Part shown: in pieces, positions 9,533 to 17,847 of the stretch | Layout of the letters: each line of letters starts with the position of its first letter | How positions within the stretch are numbered: the first letter of the stretch is position 1 | Source of the DNA: Calderihabitans maritimus | GTDB taxonomy: Bacteria; Bacillota; KKC1; Calderihabitantales; Calderihabitantaceae | Direction: 5' to 3' | Length of the DNA: 40,093 bases | NCBI RefSeq assembly: GCF_002207765.1 | Contig: NZ_BDGJ01000004.1 | Location: 1-40,093, forward strand | Notes under the pieces: generated by a model | The model's database searches: none | What the model saw: only the letters and a program-made list of their open reading frames with translations | Told to the model about the DNA's origin: nothing | Program-made: the position numbers and the translations under genes

Positions 9533-10063
9533 TTAGTATTCAATCCCCCGACGACTGCCGATACCTTTTTGATAAGGGTGCTTAATACTTCTCATTTCCG
9601 TCACCAGGTCTGCCGCCTGAATCAACTCTTCGGGGGCATTTCTTCCCGTCATAACCAACTCAACACCTTCTGGTTTATGGCGGATCAACTCCAACACTTC
9701 CTTCACATCAATGAGATTATAATAAAGAGCATTAGTTATTTCATCCAGAATGATGATCTCCGCCCTTGGGTTTTTGATTAAATCCCAAACAAAATCCATG
9801 GCCTCCCGGGCCAAAATCCGGTCTTCCTCTTGAATTCCCCTGACGGCAATAAAACCCGGAGCACCGAAAGATTTTATCTGCACCTCAGGATAAAGTCGAG
9901 CAATCGATTTTAATTCTCCGTAATTTTGTCCGGTTTTCAGAAATTGGACAATAAATACTCGGAAACCGTGACCGACTGCCCGGAGAGATAAACCCAAGGC
10001 GGCAGTTGTTTTCCCTTTGCTGTCTCCGGTATAGAGCTGTACCAAGCCCTTCTCTAAAACCAT
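9533..10063 (-). CDS. cobO: Corrinoid adenosyltransferase (CobO/BtuR type)
   Basis: ATP:cob(I)alamin/cobyrinate adenosyltransferase (176 aa, usual length), which forms the Co-C bond of adenosylcobalamin using ATP. The P-loop is YTGDSKGKTTAALG (11-24), followed by a RecA-like core with IIILDEITNALYY and the VMTGRNAPEELIQAADLVTEM segment. The ATG follows AAGGA. It is the last gene of the corrinoid operon and stands alone, without other cobalamin synthesis genes, so it more likely salvages or conditions corrinoid for the neighbouring methyltransferases than marks a biosynthesis locus. Confidence 0.93.
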   Translation of the reverse strand: MVLEKGLVQLYTGDSKGKTTAALGLSLRAVGHGFRVFIVQFLKTGQNYGELKSIARLYPEVQIKSFGAPGFIAVRGIQEEDRILAREAMDFVWDLIKNPRAEIIILDEITNALYYNLIDVKEVLELIRHKPEGVELVMTGRNAPEELIQAADLVTEMRSIKHPYQKGIGSRRGIEY

Positions 10064-10104
10064 TTCCTTACCCCCAATCCTGCTGTCATTTGACTCTTAA
10101 TACC

Positions 10105-10455
10105 CTATTCATTATTCTGGTCGGAAAACACTTCCTCTTCCTCTTTGGTAATTTGGAAAATTACATCCTTAGGAAGTGCCGCATCAAGTTCTACTTGAAT
10201 AGCCTTCAGAATAGCACTCGGCATCGGACAATCGGTGTGTTTAACTTCTTCATGGGCCAAGCGATAAATTAAGGAATCTCTTATGCGGCTAAAAACACCC
10301 CGTGTACAGTCAACCTCTCCCAACCTGGCGTTCATAGCCTGCATAGCCGGACAAGCACTGATTATCTGTACTCTCACCGTCAGCCTTTCTACACGCTGTA
10401 CTTTGATGACGCTGGTGAACCCGCAGATTCCAGCGTAAACTTTTACCCGAGTCAT
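10105..10455 (-). CDS. Small conserved cysteine-containing protein, function unknown
   Basis: A 116-aa soluble protein starting MTRVKVYAGICGFTS. Cysteines lie at positions 11 (in CGFT), 35 (in ACP), 50 and 76 (in CP), a spacing that could bind a metal or Fe-S cluster. The C-terminus is acidic (KEEEEVF). I recall similar small proteins beside corrinoid methyltransferase genes in acetogens and methanogens (possibly DUF6951), but cannot confirm that here. The ATG follows AGGAGG at ideal spacing, so it is translated. It lies between a corrinoid protein and cobO in one operon. A role in corrinoid or metal handling is inference from context. Confidence 0.7.
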   Translation of the reverse strand: MTRVKVYAGICGFTSVIKVQRVERLTVRVQIISACPAMQAMNARLGEVDCTRGVFSRIRDSLIYRLAHEEVKHTDCPMPSAILKAIQVELDAALPKDVIFQITKEEEEVFSDQNNE

Positions 10456-10617
10456 ATTTTCCTCCTGTAGAATTTATTTAAATATGTATATACCTTTGTA
10501 TACACCAACTAATTCTATCCAAGACAGCGAGTTCACCCTTAACAGAGAAAAACTTTCCTCAATCAACTATTAAATCACCTCCGAAGATTTCAAAATGATG
10601 CTTAAAATGTGATGCCT

Positions 10618-11307
10618 TCAGCTTTCAGTTGTACTCTGCACTTCTTTCAAAACCCGAAGAAGATTGATAGCATCTTTAACTGCGTTGTTGGCGTCGGGAG
10701 AATACCCGTCTGCCCCAAATTTTGCCGCCAGCTCCTCCGTTAAGGGCGCACCACCTACCATTATTTTGGCTTCCGGTTTTCTTTCTTTTACTTGCCTAAT
10801 AACCTCCGGCATTTCCGTCATAGTTGTGGTCATCATAGCGGAAATACATATCAGGTTCGCGTCTGTATTCATCAGTTCAGCCACAAAGCGCTCCGGGGAT
10901 ACATCTCTGCCCAAATCGACAACTTCAAATCCCGCCACCTCGAACATTATGCGCACCAAGTTTTTCCCGATGTCGTGAATATCTCCCCTTACTACACCTA
11001 TAATAACTTTTCCTTTGACTGCTGTTTCCCCCTGGTATCTAAGATGCGGACGCAATATATCCAGCCCCGCATATAGGGCGTCAGCGCACATCAGCATTTC
11101 CGGAATGAAATATATCTGTTCCTCATAGAGACGCCCTACTTCCTCCATTCCTGCTACTAATCCATCAAAAACGGCACGATGAACGTCCATTCCTAACTGC
11201 AATACCTCACGGCTGGCAGCAATTACTTCCGTCTCATCGTAGTTAATGACTCCTTCTTTTAACCTTCGAAGAAGTTCCTGTTCTTTTTCAGGAGTCAGCA
11301 CAATCAT
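10618..11307 (-). CDS. Corrinoid (B12-binding) methyl-carrier protein, second copy of operon
   Basis: A 229-aa MtaC/MtbC/MtvC-type corrinoid protein. The N-terminal helical cap domain (about 1-95, with MCADALYAG) precedes a Rossmann B12-binding domain carrying GDIHDIGKN, in which H111 of D109-x-H111-x-x-G114 is the lower cobalt ligand. The downstream SAMMTTTM and MVGGAPLTEE segments are also typical. It shuttles methyl groups between two methyltransferases. It closely resembles the corrinoid protein at 17847-18521. The ATG at 11307 has GGGGG only three bases away; the GTG two codons later has better spacing and may be the true start. The partner methyltransferase cannot be told from sequence. 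Confidence 0.92.
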   Translation of the reverse strand: MIVLTPEKEQELLRRLKEGVINYDETEVIAASREVLQLGMDVHRAVFDGLVAGMEEVGRLYEEQIYFIPEMLMCADALYAGLDILRPHLRYQGETAVKGKVIIGVVRGDIHDIGKNLVRIMFEVAGFEVVDLGRDVSPERFVAELMNTDANLICISAMMTTTMTEMPEVIRQVKERKPEAKIMVGGAPLTEELAAKFGADGYSPDANNAVKDAINLLRVLKEVQSTTES

Positions 11308-11355
11308 ATACCCCCAAAATATCAGAATATTATAAAATTAAAACCCACACCATAA

Positions 11356-12708
11356 TCATTTTTCATTTTTTTGATAGAGTAGGAATAGTAATTGATCAAG
11401 TGCCTGGGCTAACGGACCGTACGGCCAATTGACGGCAGGAGTATAGCAGTTTTCACTCAGAGACAATCTTTCTATGGGAACCTGTTCAGTCATACTTAAG
11501 GCTAACCTATCGAGATCGCCCGGCATAGTTTCTTCCGAAATTATCTGAGCACCCACTAGCCTGTGCGCGCGAGCATCTGCCAGCAATTTAATGAATATTG
11601 GTTTGCCCTGCAGGTAGAAAGGTTTGGTTATACCTTTATGAAAAACCGTTATTAAATCTTGGGGCGCAAATTCTTTTGCCGCTTTTTTCTGGTTGTATCC
11701 AACCGACCCCACATATAGCCCAGCTATCCGCATAATAAAATTGAAAGTAGTGCCGTTAAACGGAACAGGATAGTCGAGCACCGCATTTCTGGCCGCTATC
11801 TTACCCGTACGAACTGCGTTTAACGCCAGCATACATAAAGCCGGTTTGTCTCCAATAATATCCCGTATTTCTACTGCATCTCCGATGGCAAAAATATCCG
11901 GTTTGCTCGTACGCAAATATTGATCAACCTTAATTCCTCCGGTAATTCCAATCTCCAAACCGCATTGTTTTGCCAGTTCCACTCTGGGCTTGAAGCCGGT
12001 ACAGAATACTATAAAGTCTGCCGCGATTGTTTCTCCATTGCCTAAAGTTATTTTCTTCTTTCCTTCTACTGTTTCTATCTCTTTAATAATTTCACCAAAA
12101 ATAAATGTGATTCCTTCCGCCTCAAGTTTTTCTCTTAAAATATCGGCCATGTCCTTGTCCAGCACTTTAGGTAGCAGATGATCCTCGGCCTCTACTACAT
12201 ATACTTTCTCATAATTGCGCTGCACCAACGCCTCGGCCACCTCCAGACCTACAGCGCCAGCTCCTACGATAATCGCCGAATTATAACGGGGAATAGCTTC
12301 TCGTAGGCGAAAAGCATAGTCAATATCGGTTCCCAGTACAAATTCGTTACATCCGTCTCTCCCTGGAATCGGTGGAACAGTAGGTTCTGAACCGGTGGCC
12401 AATATTAAAGCATCATACGCGTATTGCTTTCCGCCAGCCAATATCACTTTTCTATCCGGATCAATATGGGTGACCTCCGTTCGGAAGTGATAAAAAATAT
12501 TATTTTGTTCCAGCGCTTTGGCGTCAAACTGGATAATATTTTCAAAGTCGGGAATTTCCCCACTTAAAACATAGGTAATTTCGCACGGCCGATACCCTGC
12601 CACTTCCCTCTTAGTAAAAACATCCACTCTGGTTCCCGGCCGATACTGCACAATAGTGCGGGCAGCCACTGCCGCCGAACTACTGCCACCTACAATCACC
12701 ACCCGCAT
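11356..12708 (-). CDS. FAD/NAD(P)-dependent disulfide-oxidoreductase-family protein (CoADR/NOX type)
   Basis: A 450-aa flavoprotein with an FAD-binding Rossmann fold (VVIVGGSSSAAVAA, 3-16), ATG at ALILATGSEP, an NAD(P)-binding fold (AIIVGAGAVGLEVAEAL), the FAD-closing IFAIGDAVE and a C-terminal dimerisation domain. Cys42 (in YRPCEITYVLSGE) sits where CoA-disulfide reductases and NADH oxidases have their single redox cysteine. I chose the ATG at 12708 because GGGAGGAG lies seven bases upstream; the frame extends to 12753 but would then overlap the Fe-S gene. It is 19 bases downstream of the QueG-like gene, inside the corrinoid operon. Electron supply to corrinoid activation is plausible but inferred; NADH oxidase or polysulfide reductase activity is also possible. 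Confidence 0.8.
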   Translation of the reverse strand: MRVVIVGGSSSAAVAARTIVQYRPGTRVDVFTKREVAGYRPCEITYVLSGEIPDFENIIQFDAKALEQNNIFYHFRTEVTHIDPDRKVILAGGKQYAYDALILATGSEPTVPPIPGRDGCNEFVLGTDIDYAFRLREAIPRYNSAIIVGAGAVGLEVAEALVQRNYEKVYVVEAEDHLLPKVLDKDMADILREKLEAEGITFIFGEIIKEIETVEGKKKITLGNGETIAADFIVFCTGFKPRVELAKQCGLEIGITGGIKVDQYLRTSKPDIFAIGDAVEIRDIIGDKPALCMLALNAVRTGKIAARNAVLDYPVPFNGTTFNFIMRIAGLYVGSVGYNQKKAAKEFAPQDLITVFHKGITKPFYLQGKPIFIKLLADARAHRLVGAQIISEETMPGDLDRLALSMTEQVPIERLSLSENCYTPAVNWPYGPLAQALDQLLFLLYQKNEK

Positions 12709-12727
12709 CAGGCAACTCCTCCCTAAT

Positions 12728-13453
12728 TCAATCTTCCTCTGCCTTCTGTTCACGCCCTATGGGGCAAGCTGCGATACACCTGCCGCAAATATAACGGCCA
12801 TAGAGAAGATAATTTTTTTCCAGCTGTTGACGGCATGCTTCCGTATCGATTACAGGAACGTTGATTTCCGGTCTAACCCATTGGCGATCTTTAATGGCTT
12901 TGGCCGGGCAAGCTTCAACGCAACACCTGCATTTCCCGCACTTCCCGAAGACATACGGCTTTACACTGGTAGCCAGAGGAGCATCAGTAAGTACAGTCGC
13001 CCAACTCACCCGCGGCCCGTATTCCGGAGTAACAACTAGCCCGTTCTTACCTATCCAACCCAAACCCGAACAGGTCACCGCCGTCTTATGGGAAAACAGC
13101 CTAAAAAGTCTGGCCACAAATCGCCGATCCGGACGGTGCGAGTCCGGGGGAATAGCCAGACTCCGGCAACCTAAAAAGCGTAAGAATTTGACTGTTTGAT
13201 TGGCTATCTGTTCCAGCAATCTATCAATTTCTGGAAAGTAGCTATTGTATAATTCTTCCTTAGAGCTCATGTCTCCTCTTGGATGTTCAATACCAATACT
13301 CACAGCTACCGGCATATGCTTCAGCTCCGGGGCCAATCCCACACTCACGTCACCAAATCCAACCAGAGTTGCCCCCCATTCCCTTATTTTCTGTTTGAGA
13401 AACTCTCCCTCTAATAACAGAGCTTTTTGTTTGTTTATCCGTGCAGGTTCCAT
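12728..13453 (-). CDS. Short QueG/reductive-dehalogenase-like Fe-S protein
   Basis: A 241-aa soluble protein. It has the QueG-like GLGWIGKNGLVVTPEYG block (130-146) followed by LTDAPL, then a ferredoxin-like region with C172-x2-C175-x2-C178-x3-C182-P and C223-x2-C226-x3-C230-P plus C207, enough for two [4Fe-4S] clusters. QueG (epoxyqueuosine reductase) is cobalamin-dependent, but it is about 130 residues longer; this protein ends after the second cluster motif. A role in tRNA queuosine synthesis is therefore unlikely, and a corrinoid-linked redox role fits the operon better. ATG start with GGGAGAAAG upstream. The function is inference. Confidence 0.75.
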   Translation of the reverse strand: MEPARINKQKALLLEGEFLKQKIREWGATLVGFGDVSVGLAPELKHMPVAVSIGIEHPRGDMSSKEELYNSYFPEIDRLLEQIANQTVKFLRFLGCRSLAIPPDSHRPDRRFVARLFRLFSHKTAVTCSGLGWIGKNGLVVTPEYGPRVSWATVLTDAPLATSVKPYVFGKCGKCRCCVEACPAKAIKDRQWVRPEINVPVIDTEACRQQLEKNYLLYGRYICGRCIAACPIGREQKAEED

Positions 13454-13591
13454 GCTCTTTCTCCCTTCCCCGGATCACATACACCTATCGCATAAATTCG
13501 CAAAATGTTTATCCGTACCATCTCTTGAACGTTCCAACGGAGCACTGACTGCACGTAGTAGAAACTGACGAATTTAACCCAAAAGATTGAC

Positions 13592-13625
13592 GTGGGGAAA
13601 TGGCATGTAAAAACCATTTCCCCAC
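13592..13625. terminator. Strong stem-loop between the UroD-family gene and the QueG-like gene
   Basis: A perfect 12-bp inverted repeat, GTGGGGAAATGG (13592-13603) and CCATTTCCCCAC (13614-13625), with a 10-base loop. It lies 20 bases after the stop of the UroD-family gene. On the minus strand only a weak TCTTTT follows, so it may be a partial terminator or an mRNA-stabilising hairpin dividing the operon into two expression blocks. Confidence 0.6.
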
Positions 13626-13644
13626 CGTTCCCCGCTGAGCTCCA

Positions 13645-14709
13645 TTAACTTACAGCTTTCTTCCGCGCCCATTTGGACGCCCCATATTTTTTAACCGTCT
13701 CAACCATAGTTTTTAAATTTTCAATAGGCGCGGTAGGCCAGATGTCACAACTGGGCCATACGGCATCAACCGTCCCTTCGATGCTCTTCAGCACAGCGGC
13801 TTCAACATCTTCAGGCTTCCCGTTGACCAGTACATTATAAGCGTCAATGTTGCCAAAGAGCAAAGTTTCCGGCCCAATAACTTCTCGACTTGCCAGCAGG
13901 TCATTTTTCTGTTCAACACTAAGGGCTCCCGCACCAGTTTCTTTCATGATGTCCATGATCTTATTGGTTCCCCCGCAGATGTGCAAAACATGGGGACAAC
14001 TAAGATTGTCGAATATCTTCTTCAGATGGGGATAGATAACAGCCTTGAATGCTCTAGGACTAAGCACATCCGTAGTAGCACCCATCTCCCGCACACAGAT
14101 ATAGTCGGCTCCAGCCTTTATGTATTCTTGAGCAATAGCAATCAAAACATCCGTCAACCGCTCTAGCATCTGATTCACTAAATCCTGTTTCTTAAAACAA
14201 AGCTTGAACAGATCGTTCAAATCCATCAACTGTCCCGCCAAAGTGAAAGGACCCAAAATATAAGTTCCGATAGCCACTTCTTTGCCTAAATCTTGTTTCA
14301 AAAGGCGGATTGCCTCCGCTACTACCGGTACCCTTCCCTCTTCCGTCACCCTGTCGGGAATAGGGAATGTTGTCATTTCCTCTTCCGAATGAACAATCTT
14401 TTCTTTGATGGTCGGATATAAAAGCTGTTTCACGTCGGCATAAGGATTCATCACGCAGCCTAAGGCTTCTGCTTCTACACATAAATCAAAAGGAACTACC
14501 GCGCATTCATAACCAAAAAGCTGGTATGAAGTAGCTGCTGCCTGAGCCATTTTCTTAGCATCGCCGTGCAGCTCGGGAAAGTGATACCCGAGACCTTCAA
14601 AACCTGCAGTCGTAACATTTCCCATGCCGCTGAAACAGGCAATTCTATCAACATCCTCACCGTTTAATAAACCCAATACTCTCTCCCTAGGCGTAAGTTT
14701 ATCAGTCAA
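13645..14709 (-). CDS. UroD-family corrinoid methyltransferase (MtaA/CmuA/MtvB-like)
   Basis: A 354-aa protein of the uroporphyrinogen-decarboxylase fold used by zinc-dependent methyltransferases. The zinc ligand set H243-x-C245 (in HICGG) and C321 (in PSCDIWP) matches MtaA/MtbA, whereas true UroD lacks it. Start TTG at 14709, with GGGAGGGAG six bases upstream. It sits beside an MtrH-family gene and downstream of a corrinoid protein and RACE. In acetogenic O-demethylases, UroD-family proteins can be the substrate-side methyltransferase; in methanogens they transfer methyl to CoM. Here I favour the substrate-side role because MtrH-like proteins can act with tetrahydrofolate. That assignment and the substrate are inference. 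Confidence 0.8.
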   Translation of the reverse strand: MTDKLTPRERVLGLLNGEDVDRIACFSGMGNVTTAGFEGLGYHFPELHGDAKKMAQAAATSYQLFGYECAVVPFDLCVEAEALGCVMNPYADVKQLLYPTIKEKIVHSEEEMTTFPIPDRVTEEGRVPVVAEAIRLLKQDLGKEVAIGTYILGPFTLAGQLMDLNDLFKLCFKKQDLVNQMLERLTDVLIAIAQEYIKAGADYICVREMGATTDVLSPRAFKAVIYPHLKKIFDNLSCPHVLHICGGTNKIMDIMKETGAGALSVEQKNDLLASREVIGPETLLFGNIDAYNVLVNGKPEDVEAAVLKSIEGTVDAVWPSCDIWPTAPIENLKTMVETVKKYGASKWARKKAVS

Positions 14710-14733
14710 AATGAACTCCCTCCCGTATTTTTT

Positions 14734-15684
14734 TTAAGAAGCGCTGCTACCGCGCAGTTTATCGGCAAAATCGTTGAAAAACTTATACAAAGGATGATTC
14801 GGGTTGCTCGGTAATTCCTTCCTTTCTTGATAAGCCAGGGTGCTTAAAATTAAACTTGCGCTCGTCACTGCCGGTACTATCCTGGGCATGGCGACAATAG
14901 GTCCGGTAAACATAAAGTCGCTCCATAGGAGAGCCCCGACCGCCTGACCTGCGCCGTCCATTGCCTTAAACCCATCGCTTCCAAATATTTCTCGTGCTTG
15001 TTTCCACATCCAGGTTCCGTTGGAGGCTGCCACTCCTGCCGGCCAGCCGAACTCTTCTTTTAACATTTTACATGCTAAGGCCGAAAACCCTATAGCCGGC
15101 AGATTCATTACTGAAGTATCTATTAAGATGGTCTCAAAAGTATCCTCCCCGATCATTTCCATCATTTTGCGGAATGATTTGACCCGTCCGGCCGGTGTCT
15201 GGTCCCCCTCGTCAAAGACTTGAACAACCACATGCTTAACTCCCATGTCCTTAAGCTCCTGGATCTGGCCAGGAATGTCTTTATCCCAAGGTGTGATGCT
15301 GTTGTACAGCACCCGGTCCTGAAGTCCCAATTCTGCTATATAGCGCATGGCTTCCAGACGCGCTTTCTGAACCCACATGTCAATTCCAAAAGGTTTATCG
15401 CTAATACTGGTAAAAAAATCTACATAGGCTTTCATTTCATCTGCACTGGTTGCAACCATGGCCACTATGGCCGGTATACCTGACAATTCCGAAAGTTCTT
15501 CCTGTCGTTTAACGTAATCAGTTGCTTTCTTTTTATTAAATTTTCTCTCCTTACGACTTTCAAGTATTTTATCTCCATTATGAAACATCGATGAAATCAA
15601 TAAAGGTGGATTTTCTCCAGGTTGTCCTCCTATCCTAATGTTTCCTATGGAACAAACTCTTTGAGGAGTTTTAAAATTGAACAT
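14734..15684 (-). CDS. MtrH-family methyltransferase (corrinoid:tetrahydropterin type)
   Basis: A 316-aa protein related to MtrH, the subunit that moves methyl between tetrahydromethanopterin and a corrinoid in methanogens. The N-terminal part reads GNIRIGGQPGENPPLLISS, and the C-terminal half has ASNGTWMWK and SDFMFTGPIV, as in the family's pterin-binding barrel. In a bacterium the acceptor is most likely tetrahydrofolate. The other Mtr subunits are absent, so it is a stand-alone soluble enzyme acting on one or both corrinoid proteins of the operon. Start ATG after GAGGTGAT. The UroD-family gene follows after 24 bases. The direction and acceptor are inferred. Confidence 0.85.
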   Translation of the reverse strand: MFNFKTPQRVCSIGNIRIGGQPGENPPLLISSMFHNGDKILESRKERKFNKKKATDYVKRQEELSELSGIPAIVAMVATSADEMKAYVDFFTSISDKPFGIDMWVQKARLEAMRYIAELGLQDRVLYNSITPWDKDIPGQIQELKDMGVKHVVVQVFDEGDQTPAGRVKSFRKMMEMIGEDTFETILIDTSVMNLPAIGFSALACKMLKEEFGWPAGVAASNGTWMWKQAREIFGSDGFKAMDGAGQAVGALLWSDFMFTGPIVAMPRIVPAVTSASLILSTLAYQERKELPSNPNHPLYKFFNDFADKLRGSSAS

Positions 15685-15761
15685 TTTATCACCTCATTAA
15701 AGTTAAAATTATCTACCGAGGATTTAGAGCTTAGTTCAGGAAACTTTGGCAAATAATTCTT

Positions 15762-17729
15762 CTACCCAGCTTTCTTTTTGGTTCTTTCCTCTACCTCTTT
15801 TAAGATTTCTTGTAAATGTGGAAACTCATCTTTACCGTGCGGTATTGGCATAGCCTCGGCAAATCTTTGCTGAAAATCCTCCTCGATAGCCGTTTCTACA
15901 AACTCCACTTCTCGAGCTACTTTGTTAGCTTCCACTCTTTTATCTTTGTCGAGCAAAGCAATTTGGGCCCCGTCTCCTGCAGCGTTACCTACCGCCACCA
16001 CTTTATCCAGAGGGCAATCCGGGAACATGCCTAAAATCATAGCCCGTTTGGTGTCGATATAGCTGCCGAATGCTCCCGCCAGGGTCACGCTGTCCACCTT
16101 ATCCACACCGAGCTTCTCCATCAAGTATTTCCCGCCTACGTACAGGGCAGCCTTGGCTAACTGTACCGCCCGCACGTCGGCTTGGGTGACCACGATATCT
16201 TTTCCAATTGACGTCTCTTCAGCCCATGCCAGAACGTACTCATATTTCCCGTCTTCGCCCCGGCGTATCCTGGGAGTATTCAGGTTTTTGTTAAACCTGC
16301 CACTTTTATTGATAATACCGGCCGTAAACATTTCGGCTATCACATCAATAATCCCGGACCCACAAAGTCCCTTCGCATCGGTCTTCTTGATATCGGGGTA
16401 CCACTCTTCCTTCCCAATGACTTTATACCGGGGTTCCAGCGTTTCAGGATCAATTCTAACTTTTTCAATAGCACCGGGGGCAGCCCTCATACCGAACTTG
16501 ATTTGCGCACCCTCCAGTGCCGGTCCGGTAGCACAGGAAGTACAAAGCATTTTCTTACTGTTGCCCAGGTCAATCTCGCCGTTAGTTCCGATATCGATTA
16601 TCATGCGAATTTCTTTGTCTTGTTTGTAAGGTTCTTCAGCAATCATAACTCCCATATTGTCTGCACCCACGAATCCGGCTTCGATAGGCAGTACATGAAT
16701 GTTACCGCAGGGATTAATCTTGATCCCGAGGTCCCGGGCTTTAATATCCAGAGACTCCTTTACTGCCGGAGCAAAGGGTGAACGCCCCATAAATTTGGGT
16801 TCGATATTCAAGGCAATGTGATGCATAGCCGTATTGAATACTAGAACCACTTCCTGAACCTGTTCCATGGAAATATTTACATCTTCTGCCATCTTGGCTA
16901 TCAGAGTGTTTATCCCGTCAATAATGGCTTCATGCATTCTCTGCAATCCACCTTCATTCATCATGGAATAGGTAATGCGGGATAGAACGTCCTCTCCGTA
17001 CCGCACTTGAGGATTCATCATAGACTTTTTGCTCAGCTGCTGGCCACTGTTAAGATCCATCAAGTAGGCAGCAACAGTGGTTGTCCCGATGTCAATGGCT
17101 ACGCCATAATTGCCTTCAGCAAGTCCCGGCTCGACCATAATTATTTCTTGGTCGTTCCAAACGGTAGCCGTAACTTTCCAATCGCCTTCCCGTAAGATTA
17201 TGGGCAGTTTGGTTAAAACAAAATAATCGATCCGCAAGTTTTGAGGTAGCTCATATTTCTCATGTAGGGCTTCCCTTAACCGCTCAAAATCTCCCCGGTG
17301 ATCCTCTAGCGTAGCCGGCGATAATTCTACATAATATTTTTTAACTGCCGGATTCAGGTTGAAGACCCGTTCTTTACCCGTCTCCAGTACTACCTGCTGG
17401 GCTCCCCTGCTTTCCTCCGGCACGAAAACTAAGACATCTCCTTTAATCTCCGCTGCGCATGCCAACCGGTAACTGTTATTAATTTCCTCCTGCGTAAGAA
17501 AATCTTTTTCTTCTTCCGTAAGTGGCGACAGGTTGGACATGCGGGAATCAATAGCAAATTTTTCAAAATATCCTTCCTCGATCTTGACCTTGCATTTGCC
17601 GCAAACTTTGGCTGCTCCACAGACAGCCTCAATATCTACTCCCAACTCGTGAGAAGCCTGTAATAGAGTTTTCCCTTCCTCTACCTTCCCCCGTCGCCCC
17701 GACGGTTGAAAAATCACAGTATGTTCCAT
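15762..17729 (-). CDS. Reductive activator of corrinoid proteins (RACE, [2Fe-2S] type)
   Basis: ATP-dependent activator (655 aa) that reduces inactive cob(II)amide back to Co(I). An N-terminal plant-type [2Fe-2S] ferredoxin domain has C37-x5-C43-x2-C46 and C91. A linker follows, then an ASKHA-like ATPase module (the former DUF4445) with AIDIGTTTVAAYLMDL, MIIDIGTNGEIDLG, SCATGPALEGAQI and TLAGAFGSYID. I chose the ATG at 17729 because AAGGAGG precedes it; the frame runs 15 codons further upstream without a ribosome site. It lies directly downstream of a corrinoid protein, its likely client. The RamA-like activator at 19271-20878 has a different architecture. Confidence 0.93.
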   Translation of the reverse strand: MEHTVIFQPSGRRGKVEEGKTLLQASHELGVDIEAVCGAAKVCGKCKVKIEEGYFEKFAIDSRMSNLSPLTEEEKDFLTQEEINNSYRLACAAEIKGDVLVFVPEESRGAQQVVLETGKERVFNLNPAVKKYYVELSPATLEDHRGDFERLREALHEKYELPQNLRIDYFVLTKLPIILREGDWKVTATVWNDQEIIMVEPGLAEGNYGVAIDIGTTTVAAYLMDLNSGQQLSKKSMMNPQVRYGEDVLSRITYSMMNEGGLQRMHEAIIDGINTLIAKMAEDVNISMEQVQEVVLVFNTAMHHIALNIEPKFMGRSPFAPAVKESLDIKARDLGIKINPCGNIHVLPIEAGFVGADNMGVMIAEEPYKQDKEIRMIIDIGTNGEIDLGNSKKMLCTSCATGPALEGAQIKFGMRAAPGAIEKVRIDPETLEPRYKVIGKEEWYPDIKKTDAKGLCGSGIIDVIAEMFTAGIINKSGRFNKNLNTPRIRRGEDGKYEYVLAWAEETSIGKDIVVTQADVRAVQLAKAALYVGGKYLMEKLGVDKVDSVTLAGAFGSYIDTKRAMILGMFPDCPLDKVVAVGNAAGDGAQIALLDKDKRVEANKVAREVEFVETAIEEDFQQRFAEAMPIPHGKDEFPHLQEILKEVEERTKKKAG

Positions 17730-17825
17730 CCTGTAAATCCTCCTTAACTTCCGGAGTCCAAACCACTTTTTCAAGTAGTTAATTACCTGGACAGAAGTAA
17801 TTTTTTATAGTAAAATTATTTTTAC

Positions 17826-17847
17826 TTTACTATTTCTTTACTATTTC
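17826..17847. repeat. Two tandem copies of an 11-bp AT-rich unit
   Basis: TTTACTATTTC occurs twice head to tail (17826-17836 and 17837-17847) at the 3' end of the corrinoid gene. Nearby bases can also fold (ATAGTAAA pairing with TTTACTAT). There is no proper T-tract, so I read it as an mRNA 3'-structure or chance repeat rather than a terminator. Confidence 0.35.

Noticed and set aside
10474-10566. 30-codon TTG frame after GGAGGTGA between the second corrinoid gene and the small cysteine-protein gene
   Set aside because: The ribosome site is good, but the peptide is unremarkable and too short to support from one sequence.
13435-13617. 60-codon minus-strand frame between the UroD-family and QueG-like genes
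   Set aside because: It overlaps the strong stem-loop and the start of the QueG-like gene in another frame, and has no motif.
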